Positions 23,897 to 32,074 of a DNA stretch of 35,656 nt are shown here, piece by piece. Position 1 is the first letter of the stretch; each line of letters begins with the position of its first letter. The stretch is taken from contig DATLYW010000037.1 of assembly GCA_035574315.1 (NCBI GenBank), forward strand, positions 107,853-143,508, in the 5' to 3' direction. The DNA is from Candidatus Zixiibacteriota bacterium. GTDB taxonomy: Bacteria; Desulfobacterota; Binatia; UBA9968. The notes beneath the pieces were generated by a model that saw nothing but the letters and a program-made list of their open reading frames with translations, was not told where the DNA came from and searched no databases. The position numbers and the translations under genes were made by a program.

Positions 23897-24140
23897 GACC
23901 GCCGTCGGCGGTCGTTCAAGCCGTTAAAATCGTTCAACCGCTTCGGCACCGGCAAGCGGTGCGGTTTGAAGAGTTGAAAGTTCAAAGGGTTCAAAGGTTC
24001 AAAAGTTCAAGGGTTCAAGGTAGAAAACCACGAAACCCGGTCTCCCTGTTTTTCGCTCTTCCCGGTCTTCGGTCGTCGGTCCCCGGTCTTCCTGTTTTTT
24101 GCTCTTCCCGGTCCTCGGTCTTCGGTCCCCGGTCCTGTCT
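23897..24140 (-). repeat. Modular repeat copy G (inverted, with internal duplication)
   Basis: On the minus strand two successive GACCGRR heptamer blocks, each ending AAGAGC-AAAAACAGG (about 24134-24091 and 24089-24045), precede GGTTTCGTGG, five TTGAAC units and the terminal module CACCGCTTGCCGGTGC. Beyond it is GAACGACCGCCGACGGCGGTC, the first module of copies A2/B, here folding as a palindrome (23897-23913). It fills the 270-nt gap between the small-protein start and the HAD hydrolase stop. Confidence 0.86.
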
Positions 24141-24151
24141 CTGCTGACCGC

Positions 24152-24814
24152 TCACAGTATCAGTTCCGCCAGCGGCCGCAGGTCGCGGTACTCGAAGTCC
24201 GGCGCCGGCACTCCGGGGCCCAGCGTCAGGCCGCGGCGGTTGATCCAGGCGACCTTGATCCCGAGCGGCTTGGCTCCCACGAGATCCGTGTACTGCGACT
24301 GGCCGCAGTGGAGCAAATCTCCCGGCTCAACCCCGCTCTTTTCGAGGAGGTGGCGGAACAGGGTCCCGTCGGGCTTGTAACCGCGGGCGCCCTCGGCGGT
24401 GCAGACCAGATCGAATCGCCGCCCGAGCGGAGTCACGGCGAGCAGCTCATCGTCGATGTTCGACACAATGGCGAGCGGGTATCTTCTCCCCAACCGCTCC
24501 AGCACCTCGTCGACCTCCGCGAAGCGGGAAAAGCTCGGGAACGCCGAAAAGTATCGGTCGATTTCCCCGGGGTTGCCCCGCAGCCCGAAGCGCGCGAAGC
24601 TCTCCGCCAGCGAATGGCGGCAGATCTCCCGGTAGGAGCGGTACGGCTCGCGATAGCGCCGGATGTTGCCCGCCTCCCAGTGCTCCCAGAACTCCAGCGG
24701 GTCCACTCCGCGACCCCCGCACGCGGCAAGTATCGCTTCGAAGGCGGCGCGTGATCCCGCGCGGACGTCGACCAGCGTTCCATAGACGTCGAAGGAAACC
24801 AGCCGCGGCGTCAT
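24152..24814 (-). CDS. HAD-superfamily hydrolase (haloacid-dehalogenase-like)
   Basis: 220 residues. The nucleophile motif is SFDVYGTLVD (D9), motif II VSNID, motif III the Lys of GYKPDG, and motif IV HCGQSQYTDLVGAKPLGI. The sequence is closest in style to 2-haloacid dehalogenases, but these motifs are shared with many phosphatases, so the substrate is open. The ATG at 24814 overlaps the MFS stop by 4 bp, so the two genes are translationally coupled. Confidence 0.87.
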   Translation of the reverse strand: MTPRLVSFDVYGTLVDVRAGSRAAFEAILAACGGRGVDPLEFWEHWEAGNIRRYREPYRSYREICRHSLAESFARFGLRGNPGEIDRYFSAFPSFSRFAEVDEVLERLGRRYPLAIVSNIDDELLAVTPLGRRFDLVCTAEGARGYKPDGTLFRHLLEKSGVEPGDLLHCGQSQYTDLVGAKPLGIKVAWINRRGLTLGPGVPAPDFEYRDLRPLAELIL

Positions 24815-26052
24815 CTTATTTCGCGCGCGCGCGGCATCAGCGCGTAGATGCCGACCATCGCTGCGGTTGCGGTCAGACTCATGGAGGAGAGCGCCCACCG
24901 CGCTCCGACCGCGGACGCCAGGGCACCCACGAACATGGCGCCAACCACCAGGATCACCTGGGTCATATGAAAAATCGCCATGGTCCGGCCGCGGAACTCC
25001 GACGGGGAATACGACTGGATGACGATCTGAATCAACGCGTGCGAGGTCACGTGGCAAAGTCCGACCAGGAACATCGTCGCGATCGAGAGTGCGAACGAAG
25101 CGGAAAACGAGAAGACCGCGAGCAGCAGCCCGTACAGCCCCACTCCGCCGATCATCACCGGCCCCCGAGGCACTTTGTCGCCCACGAACGCGACCAGCAC
25201 CGAGCTGAAGAGCGCCCCTACTCCCATGGCGGTGAGCAGCATCCCCTGGCCGTGCGCGCCGACCTCAAGAATGTCCCGGGCGAACACCGGGAGGAGCGTG
25301 GTGAACGGGATCAGCAGGAACATGGCGATCGACACCACCAGCAGGCTCACGCGAACCTCGTAGTTCGTCCAGCTGAACTTCCACCCCTCGACGATGCTGC
25401 GCCTGAAGCTGGCGCCGTGTCCTCCGTGAGCGCCGCGCGCCGGCGGCGGCTGTTCCCGCGGGCGGAGCATCGCCGTCCAGATCGTCGCCAGGAGATAGAA
25501 GCCGGCCTGAACGGAATACGATCCGGCGGTGCCGTACAGGGAGATGAGGATGCCCGCCAGCGCCGGCCCGAGGCTCCGCGCCGAGTTGAACACCACCGCG
25601 TTCAGTCCCATCGCGTTGGTCAGGCAGCCCGCCGGAACGGAATCGGAAACCATCGCGGTTCTCGAAGGAAGCTGGAAGGCCTGTACGGTGGCGAGCCCGA
25701 CCGATGTCACGTAAACGTGCCACGGCAGGATATGGCCGGTGAGAATCATCGCCGCGATCCAGGCGTAGAGCAGCCCGTCGACGACCTGCGCGATCAGGAT
25801 CTGGGTCTTGCGCGAATAGAGATCCGCGGCGCTCCCCGCGACCGGGGAGAGCAGCAGAGTCGGGATCGCCTGCACGCCGCGCACCAGCCCAAGCTGGAAG
25901 GACGAGCTCGTCAATTCGTAGATCAGCCAGCCGCGGGCGATCGAGTCCATCCAGGTCGCCATCGCGGTGAACATCTGCCCGTACCAGAGCAGCCGGAATT
26001 CGCGGTACTGAAGCGCCTCGAGCGCCCGGCCGCCCGGCAGGACGCGCAGCAA
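24811..26052 (-). CDS. MFS transporter (EntS-like exporter family)
   Basis: 413 residues and about 12 membrane helices. REFRLLWYGQMFTAMATWMD, GWLIYELTSSSFQLGLVRG and PVAGSAADLYSRKTQI (loop 2-3 motif) are typical of the MFS_3 group that includes the enterobactin exporter EntS; the ligand here is unknown. Start is uncertain: the TTG at 26052 has GGAG only 1 nt upstream. Overlaps the HAD gene by 4 bp. Divergent from the amidohydrolase gene. Confidence 0.86.
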   Translation of the reverse strand: MLRVLPGGRALEALQYREFRLLWYGQMFTAMATWMDSIARGWLIYELTSSSFQLGLVRGVQAIPTLLLSPVAGSAADLYSRKTQILIAQVVDGLLYAWIAAMILTGHILPWHVYVTSVGLATVQAFQLPSRTAMVSDSVPAGCLTNAMGLNAVVFNSARSLGPALAGILISLYGTAGSYSVQAGFYLLATIWTAMLRPREQPPPARGAHGGHGASFRRSIVEGWKFSWTNYEVRVSLLVVSIAMFLLIPFTTLLPVFARDILEVGAHGQGMLLTAMGVGALFSSVLVAFVGDKVPRGPVMIGGVGLYGLLLAVFSFSASFALSIATMFLVGLCHVTSHALIQIVIQSYSPSEFRGRTMAIFHMTQVILVVGAMFVGALASAVGARWALSSMSLTATAAMVGIYALMPRAREIR

Positions 26053-26336
26053 GCTCCAGCGAAGAACGCCTGTCGCCGCCGCTGCCGACGACGACCCGGC
26101 CGCCGCCTCGCCCCGGTCCTTTGTCGCGGGAGGTGCTATCAGAAAAAGCTCCTTCGAGAGGCGGCGGAAAAACGTCCCTGACGCTCGAACGCCGCCACGA
26201 CGACTGCCTATAGCACGACGCGCGGCCGAACGTCGAGGCGCGGAGCTTTCCGGCCGCGCCGGCTTGCCTTCGGGGCCGCGCCTGCGGTATTAGAGAGGGA
26301 CTGCGCGAAGATCTTCGAGCCAAAGGAGCCGCCGCG

Positions 26337-27419
26337 ATGGGGATTATCGAACGAACCTACGGCAAGCAACCCGGGCCCGCCGTCGACGAAATCCTGATCT
26401 CGTCCGACTCGCACGTCATCGAGCCGGCGGGGCTGTGGAAAAAGGAAATGCCGAAAGCTTTTCAGGACCGCGCTCCCGATTTCGGCGGGCAGAGACCCAA
26501 CGACGTCCCCGGCGCAGCCATGGACAAGAACAAGCGCGTGTCCGAGATGGCCGCCGACGGCGTGAGCGCCGAAGTGCTCTATCCCACCCACGGCCTCAAG
26601 TGTCTGAGCCTCGATGATCCGGAGCTCGAGGCCGCCTGCTGCCGCGTCTACAACGACTGGCTGATCGACTACTGCAGCGCCGCTCCGGATCGCCTCTTCG
26701 GCATCGCCATGCTGTCGATGTACGACATCGACGGCGCCGTGCAGGAGCTCGAGCGCTGCCGCAAGGCCGGCATGCGGGGCTCCGTGATCTGGCAGGTGCC
26801 GCCCCCGGAGCTGCCTTTCTCGTCGTCCCACTACGACAGGTTCTGGGCGGCGTCCCAGGAGCTGGAGATGCCCGTCAACCTGCACATCCTGAGCGGACAC
26901 GGGTACAGCCGGACCCGCTCCTTCGGCCTGGGCGACGCGCCGACCGGCATGACCCAGGAGGCCAACAGCGTCAACGCCAAGCTGTTCCAGTCCGTCAACA
27001 GCCTCTACGAGCTGATCTATTCCGGCGTGCTGGAGCGCTTTCCCCGGCTGAAAGTCGTCCTCGTCGAGAACGAGCTGGGCTGGATCCCCTTCGTCCTGGA
27101 GCAGTGGGACTACTACTTCAAGCGGCACGGCAGCAAACGCGAAGGCCTTGCGATCAAGAAGCTCCCCAGCGAATACTTCCACAATCAGATCTATACCACG
27201 TTCTTCAACGATGCCGTCGGCGGGCACATCCTCTCGTGGTGGGGCGTCGACAATTGCATGTGGTCGAACGACTTCCCTCACGGGAACTCGACCTGGCCCA
27301 ATTCCCGCGAGGTCATCGCCCGCGACCTCGGGGATCTGCCAGAGCCGTCGCGCGCCAAGCTCCTGCGGGAGAACGTCGCCCGCCTCTACAAGATCCCCGT
27401 TCCTGCCCCGGTCCAGTAA
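26337..27419 (+). CDS. Amidohydrolase-2 family metal-dependent hydrolase or decarboxylase
   Basis: 360 residues. SSDSHVIEP at the N-terminus supplies the DxH metal site; LHILSGHG, VVLVENELGWIPFVLEQWDYY and MWSNDFPHGNSTWPNS (carrying the conserved Asp) are typical of the amidohydrolase_2 group, which includes ACMSD-like decarboxylases and related hydrolases. AAGGAG is upstream of the ATG. It is a single-gene unit converging with the selenocysteine methyltransferase. The substrate is not evident. Confidence 0.86.
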   Translation: MGIIERTYGKQPGPAVDEILISSDSHVIEPAGLWKKEMPKAFQDRAPDFGGQRPNDVPGAAMDKNKRVSEMAADGVSAEVLYPTHGLKCLSLDDPELEAACCRVYNDWLIDYCSAAPDRLFGIAMLSMYDIDGAVQELERCRKAGMRGSVIWQVPPPELPFSSSHYDRFWAASQELEMPVNLHILSGHGYSRTRSFGLGDAPTGMTQEANSVNAKLFQSVNSLYELIYSGVLERFPRLKVVLVENELGWIPFVLEQWDYYFKRHGSKREGLAIKKLPSEYFHNQIYTTFFNDAVGGHILSWWGVDNCMWSNDFPHGNSTWPNSREVIARDLGDLPEPSRAKLLRENVARLYKIPVPAPVQ

Positions 27420-27431
27420 TTGGACCGCGCC

Positions 27432-27449
27432 CGTTCCGACTCCGGAACG
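27432..27449. terminator. Hairpin between convergent genes
   Basis: CGTTCCG (27432-27438) and CGGAACG (27443-27449) form a perfect 7-bp stem with an ACTC loop, 12 nt after the amidohydrolase stop and in the convergent gap. No clear T-tract is present, so termination is only suggested. Confidence 0.4.
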
Positions 27450-27515
27450 ACGCGCCGCATTTTCCGCGCGCCCGTGCGACGAGGCGGAGGCGTCCACGGG
27501 CCGAGCAGCGGAAAC

Positions 27516-28292
27516 TCAACCCGGCTTACGGCAAAGAAACGGATAACCGTACACTTCGAACTTGCGGGCCTTCTCTTCCCCGCCCGCGCCCCGAAAGGTG
27601 TCGCAAGGCGGCCCGATCCGGACGTCCACGAATCCGGACTCCTCCAGCATCCTCTGCCAGCCTGCGCACGGCAGGCCTCCGGCGATTCAGGCAGTCCACA
27701 AGTCGATGTTGCGGACCGCCGATTCCGGCACGGGCCTGCCGTTGGCGATGTCGGCGAATTGCAGCCGTCCGCCCGGCCGCAACACACGGAAGATTTCCGA
27801 AAAGACCCGGCGTTTATCGGCGCACAAGTTGATCACTCCGTTGCTGATCACGACATCCGCCCAGTTGTCCTCGACCGGCAGTTCTTCGGCAAGTCCTTCG
27901 CGGAATTCCACGTTCGGGAAGCCCAGGAGAGCCGCCGTCGAGCGCGACTTATCGAGCATCTCCCGCGTCATATCGACGCCGATCACCTTTCCTTGATCGC
28001 CGACCTGGCTCGCCGCGATGAAGCTGTCGAACCCTCCTCCCGAACCGACGTCGACCACTTTCTCGCCCCGCACGAGCGGCTGCAGCGAGAAGGGATTGGC
28101 GACCCCGGCGAACGACTCCACGGCAGCGTCGGGCAATCCGGCCACCGCGGCGGCATCGTACCCGAGATGGCCGGCGAGGAAACGACCTGTGTGAAAATGG
28201 TATCTTCCCGCCGGGTTGGTCGCGACTTCCCTGTATTTCCGGCGAACCTCCGCGCGCAGCGCTTCCGGATTCACCATCACGTCCTCTGACAT
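27516..28292 (-). CDS. Selenocysteine-containing SAM-dependent methyltransferase (ArsM-like)
   Basis: 258 residues including Sec202, encoded by UGA at 27689-27687. Motif I is VVDVGSGGGFD (79-89), then VIGVDMTREMLDKSR, VVISNGVINLCADK and VLRPGGRL, all class I methyltransferase signatures closest to arsenite-methyltransferase-like proteins. The UGA falls in NIDLWTA-U-IAGGLP, where relatives have Cys (LW..C.AGAL). Reading through gives a normal C-terminus ending KFEVYGYPFLCRKPG, so this is not a broken gene. Other cysteines at C157, C209, C230 and C254 could pair with Sec or bind metalloid. AAGGAGG precedes the ATG. A bSECIS-like hairpin follows the UGA. The true stop is also UGA. Arsenic methylation is inferred, not shown; no arsR or other ars gene is adjacent. 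Confidence 0.9.
27660..27676 (-). promoter_or_regulatory. bSECIS-like hairpin of the methyltransferase mRNA
   Basis: In the mRNA GCCUGC pairs with GCAGGC around loop CGUGC, and an outer G-U can extend the stem to 7 bp. The loop begins 17 nt after the UGA and its second base is G, within the bacterial SECIS rules. Confidence 0.8.
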
Positions 28293-28693
28293 GGGTAAAC
28301 CTCCTTATCTTTGCGAGCGTTGCCGGCTCGACGAATTCCCCCGAGACGCATCCCCACCGGTCAACAGCCGTGACATGGCCGAATCATATCCATCTCCAGA
28401 CATCCATCCAACAGGGTCGCAGCTATTATTTACCAACTCACCGATAACGTTTTTTCAAGCGATCGTTGACACCCGGCGGAGCCGGATGTAACGCTTAGGG
28501 CCTGTTCGGATCGCACCCGGCGAACCTGCCGACGAGAGGATTGCACTCTTCCGATTCCGGAAAGCCGTTCTGCGGCGGAGATCGCGACGGGGATACCGAA
28601 CGAGAACGAGACCTCAGAAGCGAGCGCCGGGCGGTCGAGCTTCTCCCTGGAGTCGCATCCCGACGACCCGGCGTTCCCGGGAGAGGAAGCGCC
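28293..28693. other. 401-nt divergent intergenic region
   Basis: No gene was supported on either strand. The middle (about 28375-28465) is AT-richer than its surroundings, as expected for divergent promoters of the methyltransferase and the nitronate monooxygenase. A frame that would extend the monooxygenase upstream to 28541 has no conserved sequence. Confidence 0.5.
28466..28494 (+). promoter_or_regulatory. Possible promoter of the nitronate monooxygenase
   Basis: A perfect TTGACA (28466-28471) is followed after 17 bp by TAACGC (28489-28494). The -10 match is poor and the leader would be about 190 nt. Confidence 0.25.
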
Positions 28694-29827
28694 ATGCTGC
28701 GCACTCCGTTATGCGATTTACTCGGCATCGAGGTTCCGATCATCCAGGCCGGTATGGGCTGGGACAAGGCGGGCACGACCACGCCGCCCGAGCTGGTGGC
28801 CGCCGTTTCGAACGCGGGCGGCCTGGGCGTCATCGGCGGGAGCCCCCTCCGCCCGGAACTCATCCGGGAGCGGATCCGGCGGGTCAAGGAGTTGACGGAG
28901 CGCCCGTTCGGCGTCGACATCACGCTACCCAAAATGGAGGACGTGAAGGTGCCCGATCCGCTCGAGGTCCGGCGCACCATCGCCGAGAGGTATCCCGAGC
29001 ACCTGGAGTTCGCTTCGCAGCTCATCGAAAAGCTCGGACTGGAGCCGAGGCCGCCCGATACCAAGACCTGGGTCAAGACCCCGGCCGCAACGCGCGAGCA
29101 GCTTCGGGTGATTCTCGAAGAGGGAGTTCCAGTGCTGGTGATCGGGCTGGGGGATACGGCCGAGGTGGTGCCGCTCGCGCACGAAAAGGGCATCAAGGTG
29201 ATGGCGCTGGCGGGCGCCGTCAAGCACGCCGTCAGCCACGCCCGCAAAGGCGCCGACGTCATCATCGCGCAAGGTTATGAAGCCGGAGGCCATACGGGGA
29301 CGATCGCCAACTTTCCTCTGATTCCGCAGATCGTCGACGCGGTCCGGCCGATTCCGGTCGTGGCCGCCGGGGGAATCGCCGACGGCCGTGGAGTCGCCGC
29401 CGCCCTCGCCCTGGGAGCCGTGGGCGTCTGGTGCGGCACGGCGTTTCTGCTCGCCGAGGAATGCCGGGTCCATCCCGTATTCAAAGGTCAGCTTCTCAGG
29501 GGAAAGTCGGAGGATTTCGTCCGCACCGCGTATACCAGCGGCCACTTCGCCCGCCACTTCCGCAGCGCGGTCATTCAGGCCTGGATGGATTCCGGCCTTG
29601 CGCCCCTCCCCACGCCCTACCAGGGAGCGCTCATGGACGAGATCCGCTGCGCGGCGGAGGGAGCCGACCGGATCGACGTCCTGCACGTTCCGGGCGGGCA
29701 GATCGCCGGTCTGCTGAACGAGAGCAACGTGAAGCCGGCGAAAAAAATCGTCGACGACATGGCGGCCGAGGCCAGTCGCATCCTGAAGCAACTGGCGAGC
29801 GACTACACACCGGTCAAAGCGCAGTGA
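28694..29827 (+). CDS. Nitronate monooxygenase (2-nitropropane dioxygenase family)
   Basis: 377 residues. The FMN TIM barrel is recognised from IEVPIIQAGMGWDKAG, SNAGGLGVIGG, QGYEAGGHTG (with the catalytic His) and VVAAGGIADGRGVAAALALGA. It oxidises alkyl nitronates to carbonyls and nitrite, or acts as a related FMN oxidase. GAGAGGAAGCGCC precedes the ATG. A binding-protein gene follows 100 nt later on the same strand. Nitrogen-compound catabolism is a shared theme with the nitrile hydratase downstream, but no direct link is visible. Confidence 0.88.
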   Translation: MLRTPLCDLLGIEVPIIQAGMGWDKAGTTTPPELVAAVSNAGGLGVIGGSPLRPELIRERIRRVKELTERPFGVDITLPKMEDVKVPDPLEVRRTIAERYPEHLEFASQLIEKLGLEPRPPDTKTWVKTPAATREQLRVILEEGVPVLVIGLGDTAEVVPLAHEKGIKVMALAGAVKHAVSHARKGADVIIAQGYEAGGHTGTIANFPLIPQIVDAVRPIPVVAAGGIADGRGVAAALALGAVGVWCGTAFLLAEECRVHPVFKGQLLRGKSEDFVRTAYTSGHFARHFRSAVIQAWMDSGLAPLPTPYQGALMDEIRCAAEGADRIDVLHVPGGQIAGLLNESNVKPAKKIVDDMAAEASRILKQLASDYTPVKAQ

Positions 29828-29927
29828 TGTTCTGGCTCGACCGCCGCTCGCTCCGCCGCCGGCGAGTCCGGGTAACCCGTGTCCTCTGCGCTGCGATCTC
29901 GCGTCAAAAGACCGCAAGGAGGCGCCC

Positions 29928-30959
29928 ATGCGATACTCGTTACTGTTGGTCCTGAGCATCTTCGCCGCCGCATCTCCCGCCGTGGGCCAGGGCAGGCCCG
30001 TGGCCGACCTGGCGAATTACCGCGGCGCCGATCGCGAGGCTTTCCTGAAGGCCGGTGCGCGCAAGGAAGGCAGGTTGACCTGGTACACCACGCTCACCGC
30101 CCACCGCGACATCGCCAGCGTTTTCGAGGCGAAGTATCCGGGTATCAAGGTGGAAACCTACCGTACCGGCTCCACCGACCTGCTCCGGCGAATCCTCTCC
30201 GAAGCGCAGTCGGGCCGCAACCTGGCCGACGTCATCGAGACGACGCCGCCGACGCTCATGGTGATGCGGGACAACAAGCTGCTCCTGCCCTATTTCTCGC
30301 CGCACCTGGGAGCATTTCCCGCGGACGCCAGAGAGGATGTCGGAGACAAGGTGCTCTGGACGACCGACCGCGAGTCCCTGATCGGGCTGGGCTACAACCG
30401 CAACCTGCTCCAGCCCGCGGACGCGCCGCAAAGCTTCGACGACCTGGTCAAGCCGCAGTACAGGGGCAGGGTTGCCGTCAGCGGGGATTCCACGGGCGTA
30501 CGGATGCTCGGCGCGATGCTGCGGGTCAAGGGCGAGGAATACCTGAAAAGACTCAGGGCCCTGGACATCAAGATGCACATGATTTCCGGCGGGGCGATGC
30601 ACGAGCTTCTGGCCGCCGGCGAAATGCCGCTCTCGATTTCGATTTTTCGCAACCACGTGCTCGCGGCCCGGCCCAAAGGGGCGCCGACCGAATGGGTGCC
30701 GCTGGATCTCGTGGTGAGCAACGCCGGCGGCGTCGCTCTTCCTGCGGCGAGCAACAACCCCTACGGGGCGCTGCTCTTCATCGACTTTCTCCTCAGCCCC
30801 GAAGGGCAGAAGATCTTCGAAGAGCGTTTTCGTTTCGCGACGTCCACGCGCGACTACGGATTCAAGCGCTGGTACCCGGAAAAAGGGCTGACGGCCGAGC
30901 AGTACGAAAAGTCGCACGACCGCTGGCAAAAGCTGTTGCGCGGGCTCACGCGAAAATAG
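29928..30959 (+). CDS. Extracellular solute-binding protein (family 1, Fe(III)-binding-like)
   Basis: 343 residues with a signal peptide (about 1-20, MRYSLLLVLSIFAAASPAVG). ARKEGRLTWYTTLTAHRDIA, FEAKYPGIKVETYRTGSTDLL and GLGYNRNLLQPADAPQSFDDL follow the family-1 periplasmic binding fold. AAGGAGGCGCCC lies before the ATG. No permease or ATPase is adjacent, making it the third orphan receptor in this window. It converges with the nitrile hydratase accessory gene. Confidence 0.86.
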   Translation: MRYSLLLVLSIFAAASPAVGQGRPVADLANYRGADREAFLKAGARKEGRLTWYTTLTAHRDIASVFEAKYPGIKVETYRTGSTDLLRRILSEAQSGRNLADVIETTPPTLMVMRDNKLLLPYFSPHLGAFPADAREDVGDKVLWTTDRESLIGLGYNRNLLQPADAPQSFDDLVKPQYRGRVAVSGDSTGVRMLGAMLRVKGEEYLKRLRALDIKMHMISGGAMHELLAAGEMPLSISIFRNHVLAARPKGAPTEWVPLDLVVSNAGGVALPAASNNPYGALLFIDFLLSPEGQKIFEERFRFATSTRDYGFKRWYPEKGLTAEQYEKSHDRWQKLLRGLTRK

Positions 30960-30999
30960 CGGGCGCGCCGACCGTCGGGGCTTCGAACCCCTTTGGAAG

Positions 31000-31015
31000 G
31001 CCCGGGGACCCGGGC
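31000..31015. terminator. GC hairpin between convergent genes
   Basis: GCCCGG and CCGGGC form a 6-bp stem with loop GGAC in the 64-nt gap between the binding protein and the nitrile hydratase operon ends. A weaker GGGG-CTTCGAA-CCCC hairpin (30977-30991) lies beside it. Neither has a T-tract. Confidence 0.35.
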
Positions 31016-31023
31016 GGACGCCG

Positions 31024-31422
31024 TCACTTACGGAAGTCTTCCGCTTTCAGCTCGATGGGCTTGCCGTGCGGGGTTCTTCGCGTCGCGCGCTCCCAGGCGC
31101 GAAAATACTCCCGCAGGGACTGCGCCGATGCCGCCCCTTTTTCCGCGACCATGCGCTCGAGCGTTGCGAGCCAGTGGTGATAATAGGTCTCGCCGGTGTC
31201 AGGATCCCCGGCGGCCTGCGCTTTCTTGATTTCCTCGCCCAGCATCGCCGCCCACTCGCTCCAGGAGAACAGGCCCTTTTCGTACAGCGCCAGCGCCATG
31301 GCGAACGCACGGGCTTCCCAGGGCGCGCGAAAGACCGGCCCTTTCTCGTCGCGCGGAATTCCTGGAATCGCCTCCGCGGCGCGCCGCGCGGCTTCCGACC
31401 CGACGGACGACGAATCAGGCAT
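31024..31422 (-). CDS. Nitrile hydratase accessory/activator protein
   Basis: 132 residues. DEKGPVFRAPWEARAFAMAL, LYEKGLFSWSEWAAMLGEEI and YYHHWLATLERMV are the signature of the small nitrile hydratase activators (P14K-like, related to the beta-subunit N-domain), which deliver or insert the metal into the alpha subunit. The start overlaps the beta-subunit stop by 8 bp. Last gene of the alpha-beta-accessory operon, the order usual for cobalt-type enzymes. Confidence 0.88.
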   Translation of the reverse strand: MPDSSSVGSEAARRAAEAIPGIPRDEKGPVFRAPWEARAFAMALALYEKGLFSWSEWAAMLGEEIKKAQAAGDPDTGETYYHHWLATLERMVAEKGAASAQSLREYFRAWERATRRTPHGKPIELKAEDFRK

Positions 31423-32074
31423 GTTCGAGGTAAGGCTCGAATGCTTCGATGGACACCTTCAACTTCGGATCCGCGTCCTCGCCCCAGAGCTCGCGGCCAT
31501 CGAAACGAACGGTATAGAGCCACTGCGGGTCTTCGCCCCTGCCGGCAACCACCGAATCGGGAAACACGTGCGCGCCGTGCACCCGCTCCACCACCCCCAC
31601 GTGGCCGCGCGCATAGCGCGGCAGGCGCGTATGGGTTGTCGGGTGAATGTTCCTGGCGCGCACGCGGTCCCCGACCTTGAAGCGCACCGGCGCGGGCGCC
31701 GGCCGTCCATAGGAACCGCGCCGCACCACCCGCTCCACGTCGGCCGCCGTGAACCGCCCGCGCGGCAACTCTTTACCGGGCCGCAGGGCCCGCCCGGCGG
31801 CGACCTCGTCCTCGTCGATGAAACCGTGCTCGACGAGGAGGCGCAGGTTGCGCAGAAACCACCGCTCGTAATAGGAGCTCGTCAGGTAAACCGCCGGCGC
31901 CAGCGATTCGACGACGTAGCGGCTCATGTCGATCGTCCACTGGCGGAAAAAGCCTATGGCGCGGCTCATCGCCAGCACCCGCCCTTCCCAGCGGTGATGG
32001 AAAACCGGTTCGTTCGGCTCGGGCTCCACCCTGCCGAACCCGTCCATCCCGCCCATGTCGTGGACGCCGTTCAT
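31415..32074 (-). CDS. nthB: Nitrile hydratase subunit beta
   Basis: 219 residues starting MNGVHDMGGMDGFGRV, the invariant NHase beta N-terminus. WEGRVLAMSRAIGFF follows, and the SH3-like C-domain has VRFKVGDRVRARNIHPTTHTRLPRYARGHVG (spread over about 135-165) with WLYTVRFDGRELWGED. It forms the alpha-beta interface around the active-site metal; the enzyme hydrates nitriles to amides in the cytoplasm. The ATG overlaps the alpha-subunit stop by 4 bp. Confidence 0.95.
   Translation of the reverse strand: MNGVHDMGGMDGFGRVEPEPNEPVFHHRWEGRVLAMSRAIGFFRQWTIDMSRYVVESLAPAVYLTSSYYERWFLRNLRLLVEHGFIDEDEVAAGRALRPGKELPRGRFTAADVERVVRRGSYGRPAPAPVRFKVGDRVRARNIHPTTHTRLPRYARGHVGVVERVHGAHVFPDSVVAGRGEDPQWLYTVRFDGRELWGEDADPKLKVSIEAFEPYLEHA

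Noticed and set aside
27687..28292. Methyltransferase as a 201-residue protein ending at the UGA
   Set aside because: Conserved C-terminal sequence continues in frame for 56 codons and a SECIS-like hairpin follows, so readthrough as Sec is preferred.
30977..30991. tRNA T-arm-like GGGG-CTTCGAA-CCCC
   Set aside because: Upstream sequence is coding and no D-arm, anticodon arm or acceptor stem can be formed; more likely a hairpin between convergent genes.
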